This document shows positions 16,856 to 24,983 of a stretch of DNA of 31,952 bases, one piece after another (the stretch's first letter is position 1; the number at the start of each line of letters is the position of its first letter). Source of the stretch: CAZLKN01 sp964560135 (GTDB taxonomy: Bacteria; Actinomycetota; JAICYB01); contig CAZLKN010000035.1 in NCBI GenBank assembly GCA_964560135.1, positions 1-31,952 on the forward strand. Direction: 5' to 3'. The notes beneath the pieces are model-generated. The model was not told where the DNA came from. It ran no database searches and saw nothing but the letters and a program-made list of their open reading frames with translations. A program made the translations under genes and the position numbers.

Positions 16856-17333
16856 ATGGAGTCGCTGAACCAGCATTCCTTCGTGATCGCCGCCGTACTC
16901 GGTCTCGGTGTCCTGTGGTTCATCCTCCGCCGCCGCGGTCGCTGGCTGCGCCGCTCCGCCCTGCTGGCCACCGTCGCCCTCCTCGCGATCGTGTACCTGT
17001 CCCTCCGCCCGGGCACCGGCGACCTCGCCGGGCCTGCCGAGCTCGACCGGGCGCTCGCCCTCGGACGGCCTGTGGCTCTCGAGCTCTACTCCAACTACTG
17101 ACTCGTGTGCCTCGCCGGCAAGCCCGTGGTCGACGGGCTGGAGCGGGAGTTCGAGGGCCGCGCGCTGGTGCTGCGCGCCGACATCCAGAGCGACGGGGGC
17201 CGTGCGATCGCAGACCGCTACCGCCTCCGGGTGGTGCCCGCCTTCGTCGTCTTCGACCACGCCGGCGAGGTCGTCTACCGCGAGGAGGGCACCAGAGGGG
17301 TGCCGCTGCGCGACCTGCGCCGCGCCCTGCGCG
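16856..17333 (+). CDS. Membrane-anchored thioredoxin-like protein, putative selenoprotein (UGA at active site), cut by assembly gap
   Basis: Reading from ATG 16856, two membrane segments (about 9-24 and 35-50) flank a basic loop RRRGRWLRR, which places the rest outside the cytoplasm. A thioredoxin fold follows: VALELYSNY, then in-frame UGA (17099-17101, codon 82), then LVCLAGKP. The UGA stands where the first Cys of CxxC should be, with Cys85 as the second and Pro90 at the place of thioredoxin Pro40. The frame stays open beyond it with clear thioredoxin features: ALVLRADIQSD, RLRVVPAFVVFD with the cis-Pro (Pro128), and GEVVYREEG. A SECIS-like hairpin follows. I read this as selenocysteine (UxxC). 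Codon 159 touches the N gap, so the stop is unseen. GTG 16835 is an alternative start. A nonsense mutation or sequencing error is less likely given the hairpin. Confidence 0.82.
17121..17139 (+). promoter_or_regulatory. Putative bacterial SECIS element after the in-frame UGA
   Basis: AGCCCGU (17121-17127) and ACGGGCU (17133-17139) form a perfect 7-bp stem with loop GGUCG. The loop starts GGUC, the same as the apical loop of the E. coli fdhF SECIS bound by SelB. The first loop G is 27 bases after the UGA, inside the range I recall for bacterial SECIS elements; fdhF has 19. The bulged U of fdhF is not present. Confidence 0.72.
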
Positions 17334-17433
17334 NNNNNNNNNNNNNNNNNNNNNNNNNNNNNNNNNNNNNNNNNNNNNNNNNNNNNNNNNNNNNNNNNNN
17401 NNNNNNNNNNNNNNNNNNNNNNNNNNNNNNNNN
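17334..17433. other. Assembly gap (100 N) between the selenoprotein candidate and the M20 peptidase
   Basis: Exactly 100 N, so probably a placeholder length. The M20 peptidase lacks roughly 100 C-terminal residues compared with family members of 450-470 aa, so at least about 300 bases are likely missing. The end of the thioredoxin-like gene is lost in the same gap. Confidence 0.95.
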
Positions 17434-18482
17434 GCGGCGTCCACACCCTTCTCCCAGCGCAGCGCGCACGAGATCCCCTCGGGCAGCGCGGCCCGGATGA
17501 GACGCTCGAGCTCGGCCTGCATGTCGCCGTTGGACTGCCCCGGCGCGAGTCGCATCGTCACGTTGGCGGTGGCCTCGGCGGGGACGATCGTCCGCGGCTC
17601 GCCGGAGCGGAACATCGTCACGTCCAGCGAGGGCTCCCCCGCGTTCTGCGCGAAGTACCGCTCGCCGCTCGCCGGCGTGAGTGGCGTCCCCGACGAGAAG
17701 GCGAGGACGAGATCACCGGGCGGCAGCCCGTCCCAGGAGGAGCGTTCCACCTCCGGGATCGGCTCCACCCCGGCCCGCAGCTCCTCCCGCAGGAGCCCGT
17801 CCGGGCCGGGGAGGACGGCGACCAGCGCCCGTGCGAGTACGTGGATGGCGTTGTGGACGCTGCCCCCGAAGATCCCCGAGTGCATGTCCCGCTCGGCCAC
17901 CGTCACGGTGACGAGAGCCTGGATGATCCCGCGGGTGCCGACGGTGATCGCAGGCTGCGCCGGATCCAGGCTTCCGGAGTCGAAGACGATGCAGGCGTCG
18001 GCGCCGCGTTCGTCGGCCTCGATCCATCGCATCACCGGCTCGCTGCCGGCCTCCTCCTCGCCTTCGATCAGGAAGCGGACGTGGACGGGCAGCTCCCGCG
18101 CCTCGTGCATCTCGCAGGCCACGTGGATCAATGGCCACATGTTGCCCTTGTCGTCGGATGCTCCCCGGGCGTACAGGCGATCGTCCTTCACGGTGGGCTC
18201 GAACGGCGGGGTTTCCCAGAGCTCCAGGGGGCCCGCGGACTGCACGTCGTAGTGCCCGTACACCATCACCGTGGGGGCGTCGTCGCTCGGGGCGCGCAGC
18301 TCGCCGACCACCAGCGGGTTGCCGTCGGTCTCGACGACGTCGCATCTCCCGCCGGCCCGGCGGATCTTGTCCGCCAGCCATGTCGCGGCCTGTCCGAGAG
18401 CCTCGCGGTCGGGCTCCCCGGTGGACACCGAGGGGATCCGGATCAGCTCCTGGAGTTCGGCCAGCATGCGGTTGTCTGTCAC
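17434..18482 (-). CDS. M20 family dipeptidase (C-terminus lost in gap)
   Basis: About 349 residues of a zinc dipeptidase or CNDP-like metallopeptidase are visible. Metal site motifs are VMVYGHYDVQ (His77, Asp79), YARGASDDKG (Asp110) and LIEGEEEAGS (catalytic Glu142 and ligand Glu143). The GTRGIIQALVTV and RDMHSGIFGGSVHNA blocks mark the lid/dimerisation domain of the peptidase M20 dipeptidase group, with the conserved His of the DMHSG motif. There is no signal peptide, so it is cytoplasmic. The GTG at 18480-18482 starts VTDNRMLAELQELI; the internal ATG five codons later is an alternative. The gene runs into the N gap at 17433. It diverges from the hydrolase-OsmC gene across an 88-bp region with a palindrome. 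Confidence 0.9.
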
Positions 18483-18495
18483 GGTTGGGAGCCTA

Positions 18496-18512
18496 CCGGA
18501 TGCGGCATCCGG
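18496..18512. promoter_or_regulatory. Perfect palindrome between divergent genes, candidate operator
   Basis: CCGGATGC (18496-18503) and GCATCCGG (18505-18512) are perfect inverted copies around a single G. The site lies 14 bases upstream of the M20 start and 58 bases upstream of the hydrolase-OsmC start. It could be bound by a dimeric regulator that controls one or both genes. No regulator gene is adjacent. Confidence 0.4.
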
Positions 18513-18570
18513 GGGATGATGATGACGGCGACACGGGTTGCCCATGCGCGTCCGACGATAGGAGGTCGGG

Positions 18571-19803
18571 ATGGCACGCAGCGAGAAGACGGGCTTCGAA
18601 GGCTCCCAGGGTGACGAGCTCGCCGCCAGCCTCGAGCTTCCGGCAGACGAACCCGTGGCCTACGCGCTGTTCGCGCACTGCTTCACCTGTTCCAAGGACA
18701 CCTTCGCCGCGTCACGGATCAGCAGGGCCCTCACCGATCACGGGATCGCCGTCCTGCGCTTCGACTTCACCGGCCTGGGCTCCAGCGGCGGCGACTTCGC
18801 GAACACCGGGTTCTCTTCCAACGTGGAGGACCTCGTCCGGGCCGCCGGCCATCTCCGCGAGACACACGCGGCACCGACCCTGCTGATCGGACACTCTCTC
18901 GGGGGCGCGGCGGTCCTCATGGCCGCTTCCAGGATCCCCGAAGCCGCAGCGGTGGCAACCATCGCCGCCCCCTTCGATCCCGTCCACGTCACGGAGCTGT
19001 TCGCCGATTCGGTCGACAGGATCGAGCGCGAGGGGTCCGGCGAGGTGGAGATCGGCGGACGCCGTTTCACGATCCGCCGCGAGTTCCTCGCCGACGCCTC
19101 GGAGCAGAACATGACCGACGCCCTGGCCGGGCTCGCGCGGCCGCTGATCGTGTTCCACTCCCCGCTGGACGATCAGGTGGGCGTGGACAACGCGCGCCGC
19201 ATCTTCGAGGGCGCGAAGCACCCGAAGAGCTTCGTCTCGCTGGACGACGCCGACCACCTCCTGACCCGCCGGTCGGACGCGTCCTACGTGGCCGACATCC
19301 TCGCGGCCTGGGCCGGGCGGTATGTCGCCGCCGGGCAGGGGGCCGGGGAAACGCCGGCCGAAGGGTACGTCGTCGTTGCCGAGACCGGGGAGGGAAAGGG
19401 CTTCGCCCAGCAGGTGCGAGCAGGCCATCATGCGCTGCGGGCCGACGAGCCCGAGCCGACGGGGGACGACACCGGGCCGAGCCCCTACGATCTGCTGCTC
19501 GCGGGCCTGGGGGCGTGCACGTCGATGACGCTGCGGATGTACGCCGAACGCAAGGGCTGGCCGCTGGAGCACGTGAGCGTGCGACTGCGCCACGAGCGCG
19601 TCCACGCCTCCGACTGCGAAGATTGCGAGGAGCGCAACGTGCGCATCAGCAGGATCGAGCGGACCCTCGAGCTCGTGGGAGAACTGGACGACGACCAACG
19701 TCAACGGCTTCGTGAGATCGCGGAGCGCTGTCCCGTACACCGGACGCTGATGGAGGACAAGCAGATCGTGACCACACTCGCCGGCGCCGACGGGTCGGCC
19801 TAG
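18571..19803 (+). CDS. Bifunctional alpha/beta hydrolase-OsmC family protein
   Basis: The 410-aa product joins two domains. Residues 1-255 are an alpha/beta hydrolase: FAHCFTCSKDTFAASRIS at the oxyanion region, LLIGHSLGGAAVLMA with Ser109 as nucleophile, SPLDDQVGVD with the acid and DDADHLL with His. Residues 265-405 are an OsmC/Ohr-like domain with LLLAGLGACTSMTLRMYAERKGW (Cys316) and ERCPVHRTLMEDK (Cys387), the two cysteines that reduce organic hydroperoxides in Ohr/OsmC. The fusion is a known family, and it may release a peroxidised acyl group and then reduce it, but this coupling is inference. The ATG has AGGAGGTCGG directly upstream. The cyclase fusion follows seven bases after its stop, so the two may be co-transcribed. 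Confidence 0.92.
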   Translation: MARSEKTGFEGSQGDELAASLELPADEPVAYALFAHCFTCSKDTFAASRISRALTDHGIAVLRFDFTGLGSSGGDFANTGFSSNVEDLVRAAGHLRETHAAPTLLIGHSLGGAAVLMAASRIPEAAAVATIAAPFDPVHVTELFADSVDRIEREGSGEVEIGGRRFTIRREFLADASEQNMTDALAGLARPLIVFHSPLDDQVGVDNARRIFEGAKHPKSFVSLDDADHLLTRRSDASYVADILAAWAGRYVAAGQGAGETPAEGYVVVAETGEGKGFAQQVRAGHHALRADEPEPTGDDTGPSPYDLLLAGLGACTSMTLRMYAERKGWPLEHVSVRLRHERVHASDCEDCEERNVRISRIERTLELVGELDDDQRQRLREIAERCPVHRTLMEDKQIVTTLAGADGSA

Positions 19804-19809
19804 CCACCC

Positions 19810-21141
19810 GTGGTACCCGAAACACGCTACGCGCGCAGCGGCGACGTCCACATCGCCTACCAGGTCTCCGGTGAGGGGCCGATGGACGTCGTGGTCGTCC
19901 CGATGATCGTGTCCCATCTCGATCTGTTATGGGACGACCCCCATTATCGAAGCTTCTTCGAGCGGATGGGTTCCTTCTGCCGGGTCATCCGGTTCGACAA
20001 GCGTGGCATGGGGATGTCCGATCGCATGGGTGACGTCCGGCCGTCCCTCGACGAGCGTATGGACGACATCCGTGCCGTCATGGACGACGCCGGGTCGGAA
20101 CGCGCCGCGCTCTTCGGCCTCTCGGAAGGGGGAGCGCTGTCGCTGCTCTTCGCAGCGACCCATCCCGAGCGGGTGCTGTCCGTGGCGCTGTTCGGTGCCA
20201 CCGGGAAGTGGCTCCAGTCCAGCGACTACCCCATCGGCATGGCTCCGGAGATCTTCGACGCGGGTATGGAGGCGGCGAAGGAGGCCTGGGGCACAGGGGT
20301 CTTCGTGAACCTGTTCGCTCCGAGCATCGCGTCCGATCCCGAAGCGATCCGCCGCTTCGCCCGTTTGGAGCGTTCCGCGGTCAGTCCCGGCGGGTTCATC
20401 GAGACCATGCGGGTGAACGCGCACCTGGATGTCCGGTACGTCCTGGACACCGTCGACGCGCCCACCCTGCTGATGGTGAAGCGCGACGAAGTCATCCCGG
20501 GGGCCTGGCACAGCCGCTACCTGGCGGAGCGGCTGCCCCACGCCCGCATCATCGAGTTCGAGGGGATGGACCATGTCCCGTGGACGGAGCACCCGGATGA
20601 GGTACTGCGCGAGCTGCAGAGCTTCCTCACCGGACGCACCGATCCCCTGGACGCCGACCGGATGCTCGCGACCGTCATGTTCACCGACATCGTCGACTCG
20701 ACCCGGAAGGCCACCGATCTCGGGGACCGGCGGTGGCGGGACCTGCTCGACACGCACGATTCGGTTCTCGGCGAGCAGGTCGCCACCTGCCGTGGTCGTC
20801 TGGTGAAGTCCACGGGGGACGGTGCTCTCGTGACCTTCGACGCCCCACGGCGCGCCATCGACTGCGCGGGCCTGCTCCGGGAGCGTCTGCGGACCATCGG
20901 GCTGGACATCCGGGTCGGACTGCACGCCGGCGAGGTCGAGGTTCGGGGGCGGGACGTGGGCGGCATCGCCGTTCACATCGCCGCTCGGGTGGCCGGTCTC
21001 GCGGCGCCCGGGGAGATCCTCGTATCCCGGACGATCCGTGACCTGCTGGGGGGATCGGAGGTCCGGTTCGTCGATCGCGGCACCCATGTCCTGAAGGGGA
21101 TCCCGGATCCCTGGGAGCTCCTCGCGGTCTCGGGGGCCTAG
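19810..21141 (+). CDS. Alpha/beta hydrolase-class III adenylate cyclase fusion, copy 1
   Basis: The 443-aa product resembles mycobacterial Rv1900c. Residues 1-275 are an alpha/beta hydrolase: starts ETRYARSGDVHIAYQVSG, nucleophile elbow GLSEGG (Ser105), His in GMDHVPW. Residues 285-440 are a class III nucleotide cyclase: MFTDIVDST with metal Asp293, KSTGDGALVTFD with Asp337, and a dimer-interface loop GIAVHIAARV. His389 stands where canonical cyclases have the transition-state Asn, while Arg393 is kept, so activity may be altered. It would make cAMP (or another cyclic nucleotide) in the cytoplasm. The GTG start is supported by alignment with the paralogue at 23454-24785. No clear ribosome binding site is visible; the upstream gene ends six bases before. 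Confidence 0.9.
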   Translation: MVPETRYARSGDVHIAYQVSGEGPMDVVVVPMIVSHLDLLWDDPHYRSFFERMGSFCRVIRFDKRGMGMSDRMGDVRPSLDERMDDIRAVMDDAGSERAALFGLSEGGALSLLFAATHPERVLSVALFGATGKWLQSSDYPIGMAPEIFDAGMEAAKEAWGTGVFVNLFAPSIASDPEAIRRFARLERSAVSPGGFIETMRVNAHLDVRYVLDTVDAPTLLMVKRDEVIPGAWHSRYLAERLPHARIIEFEGMDHVPWTEHPDEVLRELQSFLTGRTDPLDADRMLATVMFTDIVDSTRKATDLGDRRWRDLLDTHDSVLGEQVATCRGRLVKSTGDGALVTFDAPRRAIDCAGLLRERLRTIGLDIRVGLHAGEVEVRGRDVGGIAVHIAARVAGLAAPGEILVSRTIRDLLGGSEVRFVDRGTHVLKGIPDPWELLAVSGA

Positions 21142-21261
21142 CCTATTCCCGGGCGGCCAGCATCGAATCGCGGTCCATGGACACCGCATGGCAGGGATAC
21201 GACGCTCAGCGGCGAAAACAGGTTCGGGAGTGCTGCTGACGAATCCGAGGAGGCTTGTTCC

Positions 21262-23457
21262 ATGGATCCGAGATCACGCCGTGTCGCTGCCGCCCTGCTG
21301 TGTGCCGCTCTGCTCGTCGCCGGAGCCGGCTCGGGCACCTTCGCGTCCGCTCAGCAGGACGAGCCCGTCCTTCCGGGGATGACCCGGCTGGGGGTCGCCG
21401 AGGCGGACATCACCTACCGGATCGGGGCGAGCCAGGGCGGCTTCGGCGCTCGCTGGCGCGTCTACCACGAGGAATCGCAGCCGATCGAGACGAACATGTA
21501 CGCCCGGCTCATGAAGACCTCCGAGGGGGTCCACATGAACCTGCGCGTGAAGGCTTTCGTGTTCGAGACGGAGGGTCGGAAGCTCGCGATCCTGTCCAAC
21601 GACCTCCTGGGGACCGTCCAGTTTTTCCACCGCGCGATCGCGCGCGAGCTCGCCGACGACCCGGGCATCGCCTGGGACGACCTGCTGATCGTCGGCACCC
21701 ACACCGAATCCGGGCCGAGCAACGGCACTCTCAGCCCGCTGCTCAGCGCCTACGCCGACTTCTTCGACGAGGAGTTCGCACGCCACGTCCTCGAGCAGGC
21801 GGTACGGGCCGTCCGCGCCGCCGCCGACAACCTCGAACCCGTGCGCTTCGCGGCCGGATCCACTGAGGTCGATGCGGCCGGGAACTTCGTCTACAACTCC
21901 ACCGAGCCCCCGTTGGTCGACCGGGGCCTGGATCTGCTGCGCTTCGACCGCCTGGACGGCACCACGAAGGGCCTTCTGGTGGCCTACCCCGGCCACTTCA
22001 CGATCGCCGGCGTCGCCAACCCGCTGATCTCCTCGGACGGACCCGGCTACGTCGAACGATTCCTCGAGCGACGGATCTCCGCAGAGCAGGACGAGGACGT
22101 GCTGGTCGGCTATCTCCCCGGCACCGTGGGCGATTCGGGCGTGCGGGGGCCCTCGGAGGAGAACATCTACCAGTCCACGGAGGGCCGGGCCCGGATCCTG
22201 TCCGATGCCGCCGCCGAGGTGTTCGCGTCGCTCGAACCGCGCGACGACTTCGTGGTCGACTCGGCGGCGCGGCGCTTCCCTCCCCCGCCGGGCCACGAGG
22301 TCCCGAACTTCCCACTCCTCGGCTACGCCCCCATCCCGTTCATGGTGAGCCATTCACTGCATGCCCAGGTGTTCCGGGTGGGCGACGCCATCTTCGCCGG
22401 CGTGCCCGGTGAGCCGGTGACCGAACTCGGCCACGGACTGCGCGAGCGGATCGCCCAGCTCGGGTTCGAGCATCCGATCCCGCTGTCCCACGCCAACGAC
22501 TGGACCGGCTACATCTACACCGACGAGCAGTACGACGAGCAGGAGGGCCGATCCGACCAGGGCGCCTACGGTCGCGATCAGGGCTGGTACCTGGTCGACA
22601 AGCTCGTGGATCTCGCGCGGTCACTGGTGGATCCGAGCTTCGCCGTCGCGGACTTCGAACGCTCCCTGCTGATGACCTCCGACGACACGCTGAACGAATC
22701 CGCGGCGTGGGCCGTGCTGACGGCGACGCCTGTGACCGGCGAGCTCCGGGACGCCGCGGTGCTCCCGAACGTGGTGCTCGAGTGCGGAGGGCTCGCTGAC
22801 GCCGACGACGTGAATCGCTTCGACCGCACGGGCTTCACCTGGCGCGGCGGCAACAACGGGGCGGACTTCCCGCGTGTCGAGCTGCAGCGGCAGGACGGCG
22901 ACGGCTGGCAGGCCGTGCTGGACGCCGAGGGCTTCGACCTCAAGTTGTGGATGAAGGTCTACCGGGTGCAGCCGTTCGACCCGATCATGCCCGGGGAGCC
23001 GGGCTGCAACGAGCTGCTCGACCACACCTATTCGGTGGAGCTCGAGCCGGCCTTCGACTTCCCCGCCGGCACCTACCGCTTCGTCGCCTCCGGGGTCTTC
23101 CGGAGGGCGCCGACGGTGGACGAGGGCTACACGGCCACGAGCGCGCCGTTCCGGGTGCGGGCGGGCACGATCGACGCGACGTTGTCGGTGGACGACGGCG
23201 ACGTGATCGTGGAACTCGCCTACCCGAGTGACGGGGAGGGGTGGCGGTGGCGTCCCCACCGCACCCTCGGCGGGACCGCGGAGGTGGAGGTGGACGGAGT
23301 CCACGCGGGCACGGCGACCTTCGACCCCTCACGCGGCGCGCTGGTGCTCGAGGGGGCCGGTGTGACCCCGGGCCAGACGGTGACCGTCCAAGCGGATGCG
23401 GCCTTCGATCCGTGGGGGAACGCGCTCGGGCAGACCGTATCGGTGGTCGCGGACTAA
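21262..23457 (+). CDS. Secreted neutral/alkaline ceramidase-like protein
   Basis: The 731-aa product has a signal peptide (VAAALLCAALLVAGAGSG, cleavage near residue 30). It matches the neutral ceramidase family in order: RLGVAEADIT start, GTHTESGPSNGT (145-156), AYPGHFTIAG (His245), GTVGDSG near the nucleophile Ser position, VPGEPVTELG (Glu384) and NDWTGYIYTDEQYDEQ (Tyr417). The family cleaves the amide of ceramide to sphingosine and fatty acid. The second His of the HTHSGP motif is Glu here, and bacteria of this group rarely make sphingolipids, so the true substrate may be another lipid amide. A beta-rich C-terminal domain (about 480-731) ends the chain. The ATG has GAGGAGG upstream. It lies between the two hydrolase-cyclase paralogues and converges with the second. 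Confidence 0.85.
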   Translation: MDPRSRRVAAALLCAALLVAGAGSGTFASAQQDEPVLPGMTRLGVAEADITYRIGASQGGFGARWRVYHEESQPIETNMYARLMKTSEGVHMNLRVKAFVFETEGRKLAILSNDLLGTVQFFHRAIARELADDPGIAWDDLLIVGTHTESGPSNGTLSPLLSAYADFFDEEFARHVLEQAVRAVRAAADNLEPVRFAAGSTEVDAAGNFVYNSTEPPLVDRGLDLLRFDRLDGTTKGLLVAYPGHFTIAGVANPLISSDGPGYVERFLERRISAEQDEDVLVGYLPGTVGDSGVRGPSEENIYQSTEGRARILSDAAAEVFASLEPRDDFVVDSAARRFPPPPGHEVPNFPLLGYAPIPFMVSHSLHAQVFRVGDAIFAGVPGEPVTELGHGLRERIAQLGFEHPIPLSHANDWTGYIYTDEQYDEQEGRSDQGAYGRDQGWYLVDKLVDLARSLVDPSFAVADFERSLLMTSDDTLNESAAWAVLTATPVTGELRDAAVLPNVVLECGGLADADDVNRFDRTGFTWRGGNNGADFPRVELQRQDGDGWQAVLDAEGFDLKLWMKVYRVQPFDPIMPGEPGCNELLDHTYSVELEPAFDFPAGTYRFVASGVFRRAPTVDEGYTATSAPFRVRAGTIDATLSVDDGDVIVELAYPSDGEGWRWRPHRTLGGTAEVEVDGVHAGTATFDPSRGALVLEGAGVTPGQTVTVQADAAFDPWGNALGQTVSVVAD

Positions 23458-24785
23458 CCGGCGACGGCGAAGATCGGCCAGCGTCCGGGGACACCCTTGA
23501 GCTCGTGGGTGCCCCGGTCGCTGAAGTCGATGCCGGAGCCGATCACGAGATCCTTCACCGTGCCGGACACGAGCACCTCGCCGGGTGCGGCGAGGTCGCC
23601 GATCCGCGCTCCGATGTGGACGGCCACGCCGGCGATGTCCTCACCCCGTAGCTCGCACTCACCGCTGTGGAGTCCGGCGCGGATGCGCAGGCCCGAGCGG
23701 GACAGTGTGTCCGTGAGGTGACGTGCGCAGCGGATGGCCCGGGCCGGCCCGTCGAAGGTAGCCAAGGCGCCGTCGCCCGTGGTCTTCACGACCCTGCCCC
23801 GGAAACGCTCGACCTCCCGGCGGACGGTCTCGTCGTGCCGGTCGAGCAGAGCCCGCCAGTCTCGGTCCCCGGCCGCGGCGGCCTGCGACGTGGAGTCGAC
23901 GATGTCGGTGAACAGCACGGTGGCCAGGACCCGGTCGATGTCGTGTCCCCGGGCGCCGGTCAGGAATTCCTCCACCTCGTCCACCAAGGCGTCGACGTCG
24001 CCCGTGAACGGTGAATGGTCGTCGCCCGCCAACTCGACGTAGCGGGCCTCGGGGATGCGCTCGGCGAGGAACCGTCCGTAGGCCACGGGCACGAAGCGGT
24101 CGCCCTCGCGATGCAGGACGAGCGTCGGGACCCGGATCTCGGGCAGGATCGCCCGGACGTCGATCTGGAGGTTGAGACGCATGATCTCGACGGCCATCCG
24201 GGGGCTCGCACCCAGGCGGGCCCGGCGCCCCATCCAATGGTTGAACGACGGGTCGTCCACGACGCTGGGCCAGATCATCTGACCGAGCTCGGGCCTCGGG
24301 TTGGGCCAGTTCGCCCGCAGACCCTCCAGGAAGGCCTCTGCGAAGTCCGGCGAGACACCGACCGGGTAGTCGGGGGCGTGCAGCACCCGCGCGAACGAGC
24401 CGTACAGGATGAGCGCGGAGACACGTTCGGGGTGCGCGGCGGAGAAGAGCATGCTCATGGGGCCGCCCTCCGAGTAGCCGAGCACCGTCGCCTGCTCGGA
24501 CCCGGCGGCGTCCATGACGGCACGGATATCGTCCATGCGCTCCTCGAGGGTCGGTGCGCCCTCGATCGGATCGGAGAGCCCGGTGCCGCGCTTGTCGAAG
24601 GTGATCACCCGGGCGAACGAGGCGAGGCGGCGCAGGAGATGGGCGAACGGGGGCCACTCCCAGTCGGTCTCCACGTGGGAGAAGAACCCGTGCACGATCA
24701 CGAGATCCAGGGGGCCGTCGCCGAATACCTCATAGGCGATCGAGACGTCCCCCGACCGTGCGTACCTCGTTTCCGGGATGTCCAC
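23454..24785 (-). CDS. Alpha/beta hydrolase-class III adenylate cyclase fusion, copy 2
   Basis: The product is also 443 aa and aligns end to end with the copy at 19810-21141. The N-terminal hydrolase has VHGFFSHVETDWEWPPF, VITFDKRGTGLSD, GYSEGG and DDHSPF. The cyclase domain has LFTDIVDST, KTTGDGALATFD and GVAVHIGARI, again with His for the canonical Asn and Arg kept. The start is GTG at 24783-24785 with GGGAGGA six bases upstream. The C-terminal end overlaps the ceramidase-like stop by 3 bases, convergent. It is probably a paralogue formed by duplication, later reversed in orientation; the two copies may answer to different ligands through their hydrolase domains. Confidence 0.9.
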   Translation of the reverse strand: MDIPETRYARSGDVSIAYEVFGDGPLDLVIVHGFFSHVETDWEWPPFAHLLRRLASFARVITFDKRGTGLSDPIEGAPTLEERMDDIRAVMDAAGSEQATVLGYSEGGPMSMLFSAAHPERVSALILYGSFARVLHAPDYPVGVSPDFAEAFLEGLRANWPNPRPELGQMIWPSVVDDPSFNHWMGRRARLGASPRMAVEIMRLNLQIDVRAILPEIRVPTLVLHREGDRFVPVAYGRFLAERIPEARYVELAGDDHSPFTGDVDALVDEVEEFLTGARGHDIDRVLATVLFTDIVDSTSQAAAAGDRDWRALLDRHDETVRREVERFRGRVVKTTGDGALATFDGPARAIRCARHLTDTLSRSGLRIRAGLHSGECELRGEDIAGVAVHIGARIGDLAAPGEVLVSGTVKDLVIGSGIDFSDRGTHELKGVPGRWPIFAVAG

Positions 24786-24851
24786 TGGCGTCCTCCCTCA
24801 TGGGGGCCTGAGTCCGAGGATACGGCAGCGCGTCGACGGCGACCGAGTAGA

Positions 24852-24968
24852 TCAGTAAAGCGGCTCGAGCGAGTCGAACATCGGGAAGTGGCGGAGGTTG
24901 GTCGTCAGGACGTCCGCCAGGATCTCATACCGCACCAGTTCGCTGGCGACGACAGACTCCCCCTCATG
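24852..24968 (-). pseudogene. VapC-type PIN toxin remnant
   Basis: Translating the minus strand into the stop at 24852-24854 gives EGESVVASELVRYEIL, then ADVLTTNLRHFPMFDSLEPLY. The first part matches the N-terminal conserved Glu region of VapC PIN toxins and the second matches their C-terminus, so the middle of the domain is deleted. No start or cognate antitoxin is seen. It lies directly after the integrase stop, in a zone of decayed mobile genes. The match is by eye to the family pattern. Confidence 0.6.
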
Positions 24969-24983
24969 GACGCTCCCTGTGCA

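Noticed and set aside
17099..17101. TGA as a true stop, making the thioredoxin-like gene a pseudogene
   Set aside because: The frame beyond it keeps a full thioredoxin pattern, the stop falls exactly on the redox Cys, and a SECIS-like hairpin follows. Kept as an alternative only.
17101..17333. Separate short gene starting after the TGA (for example at GTG 17105)
   Set aside because: It would begin in the middle of the thioredoxin fold, without the first strand, and has no ribosome binding site.
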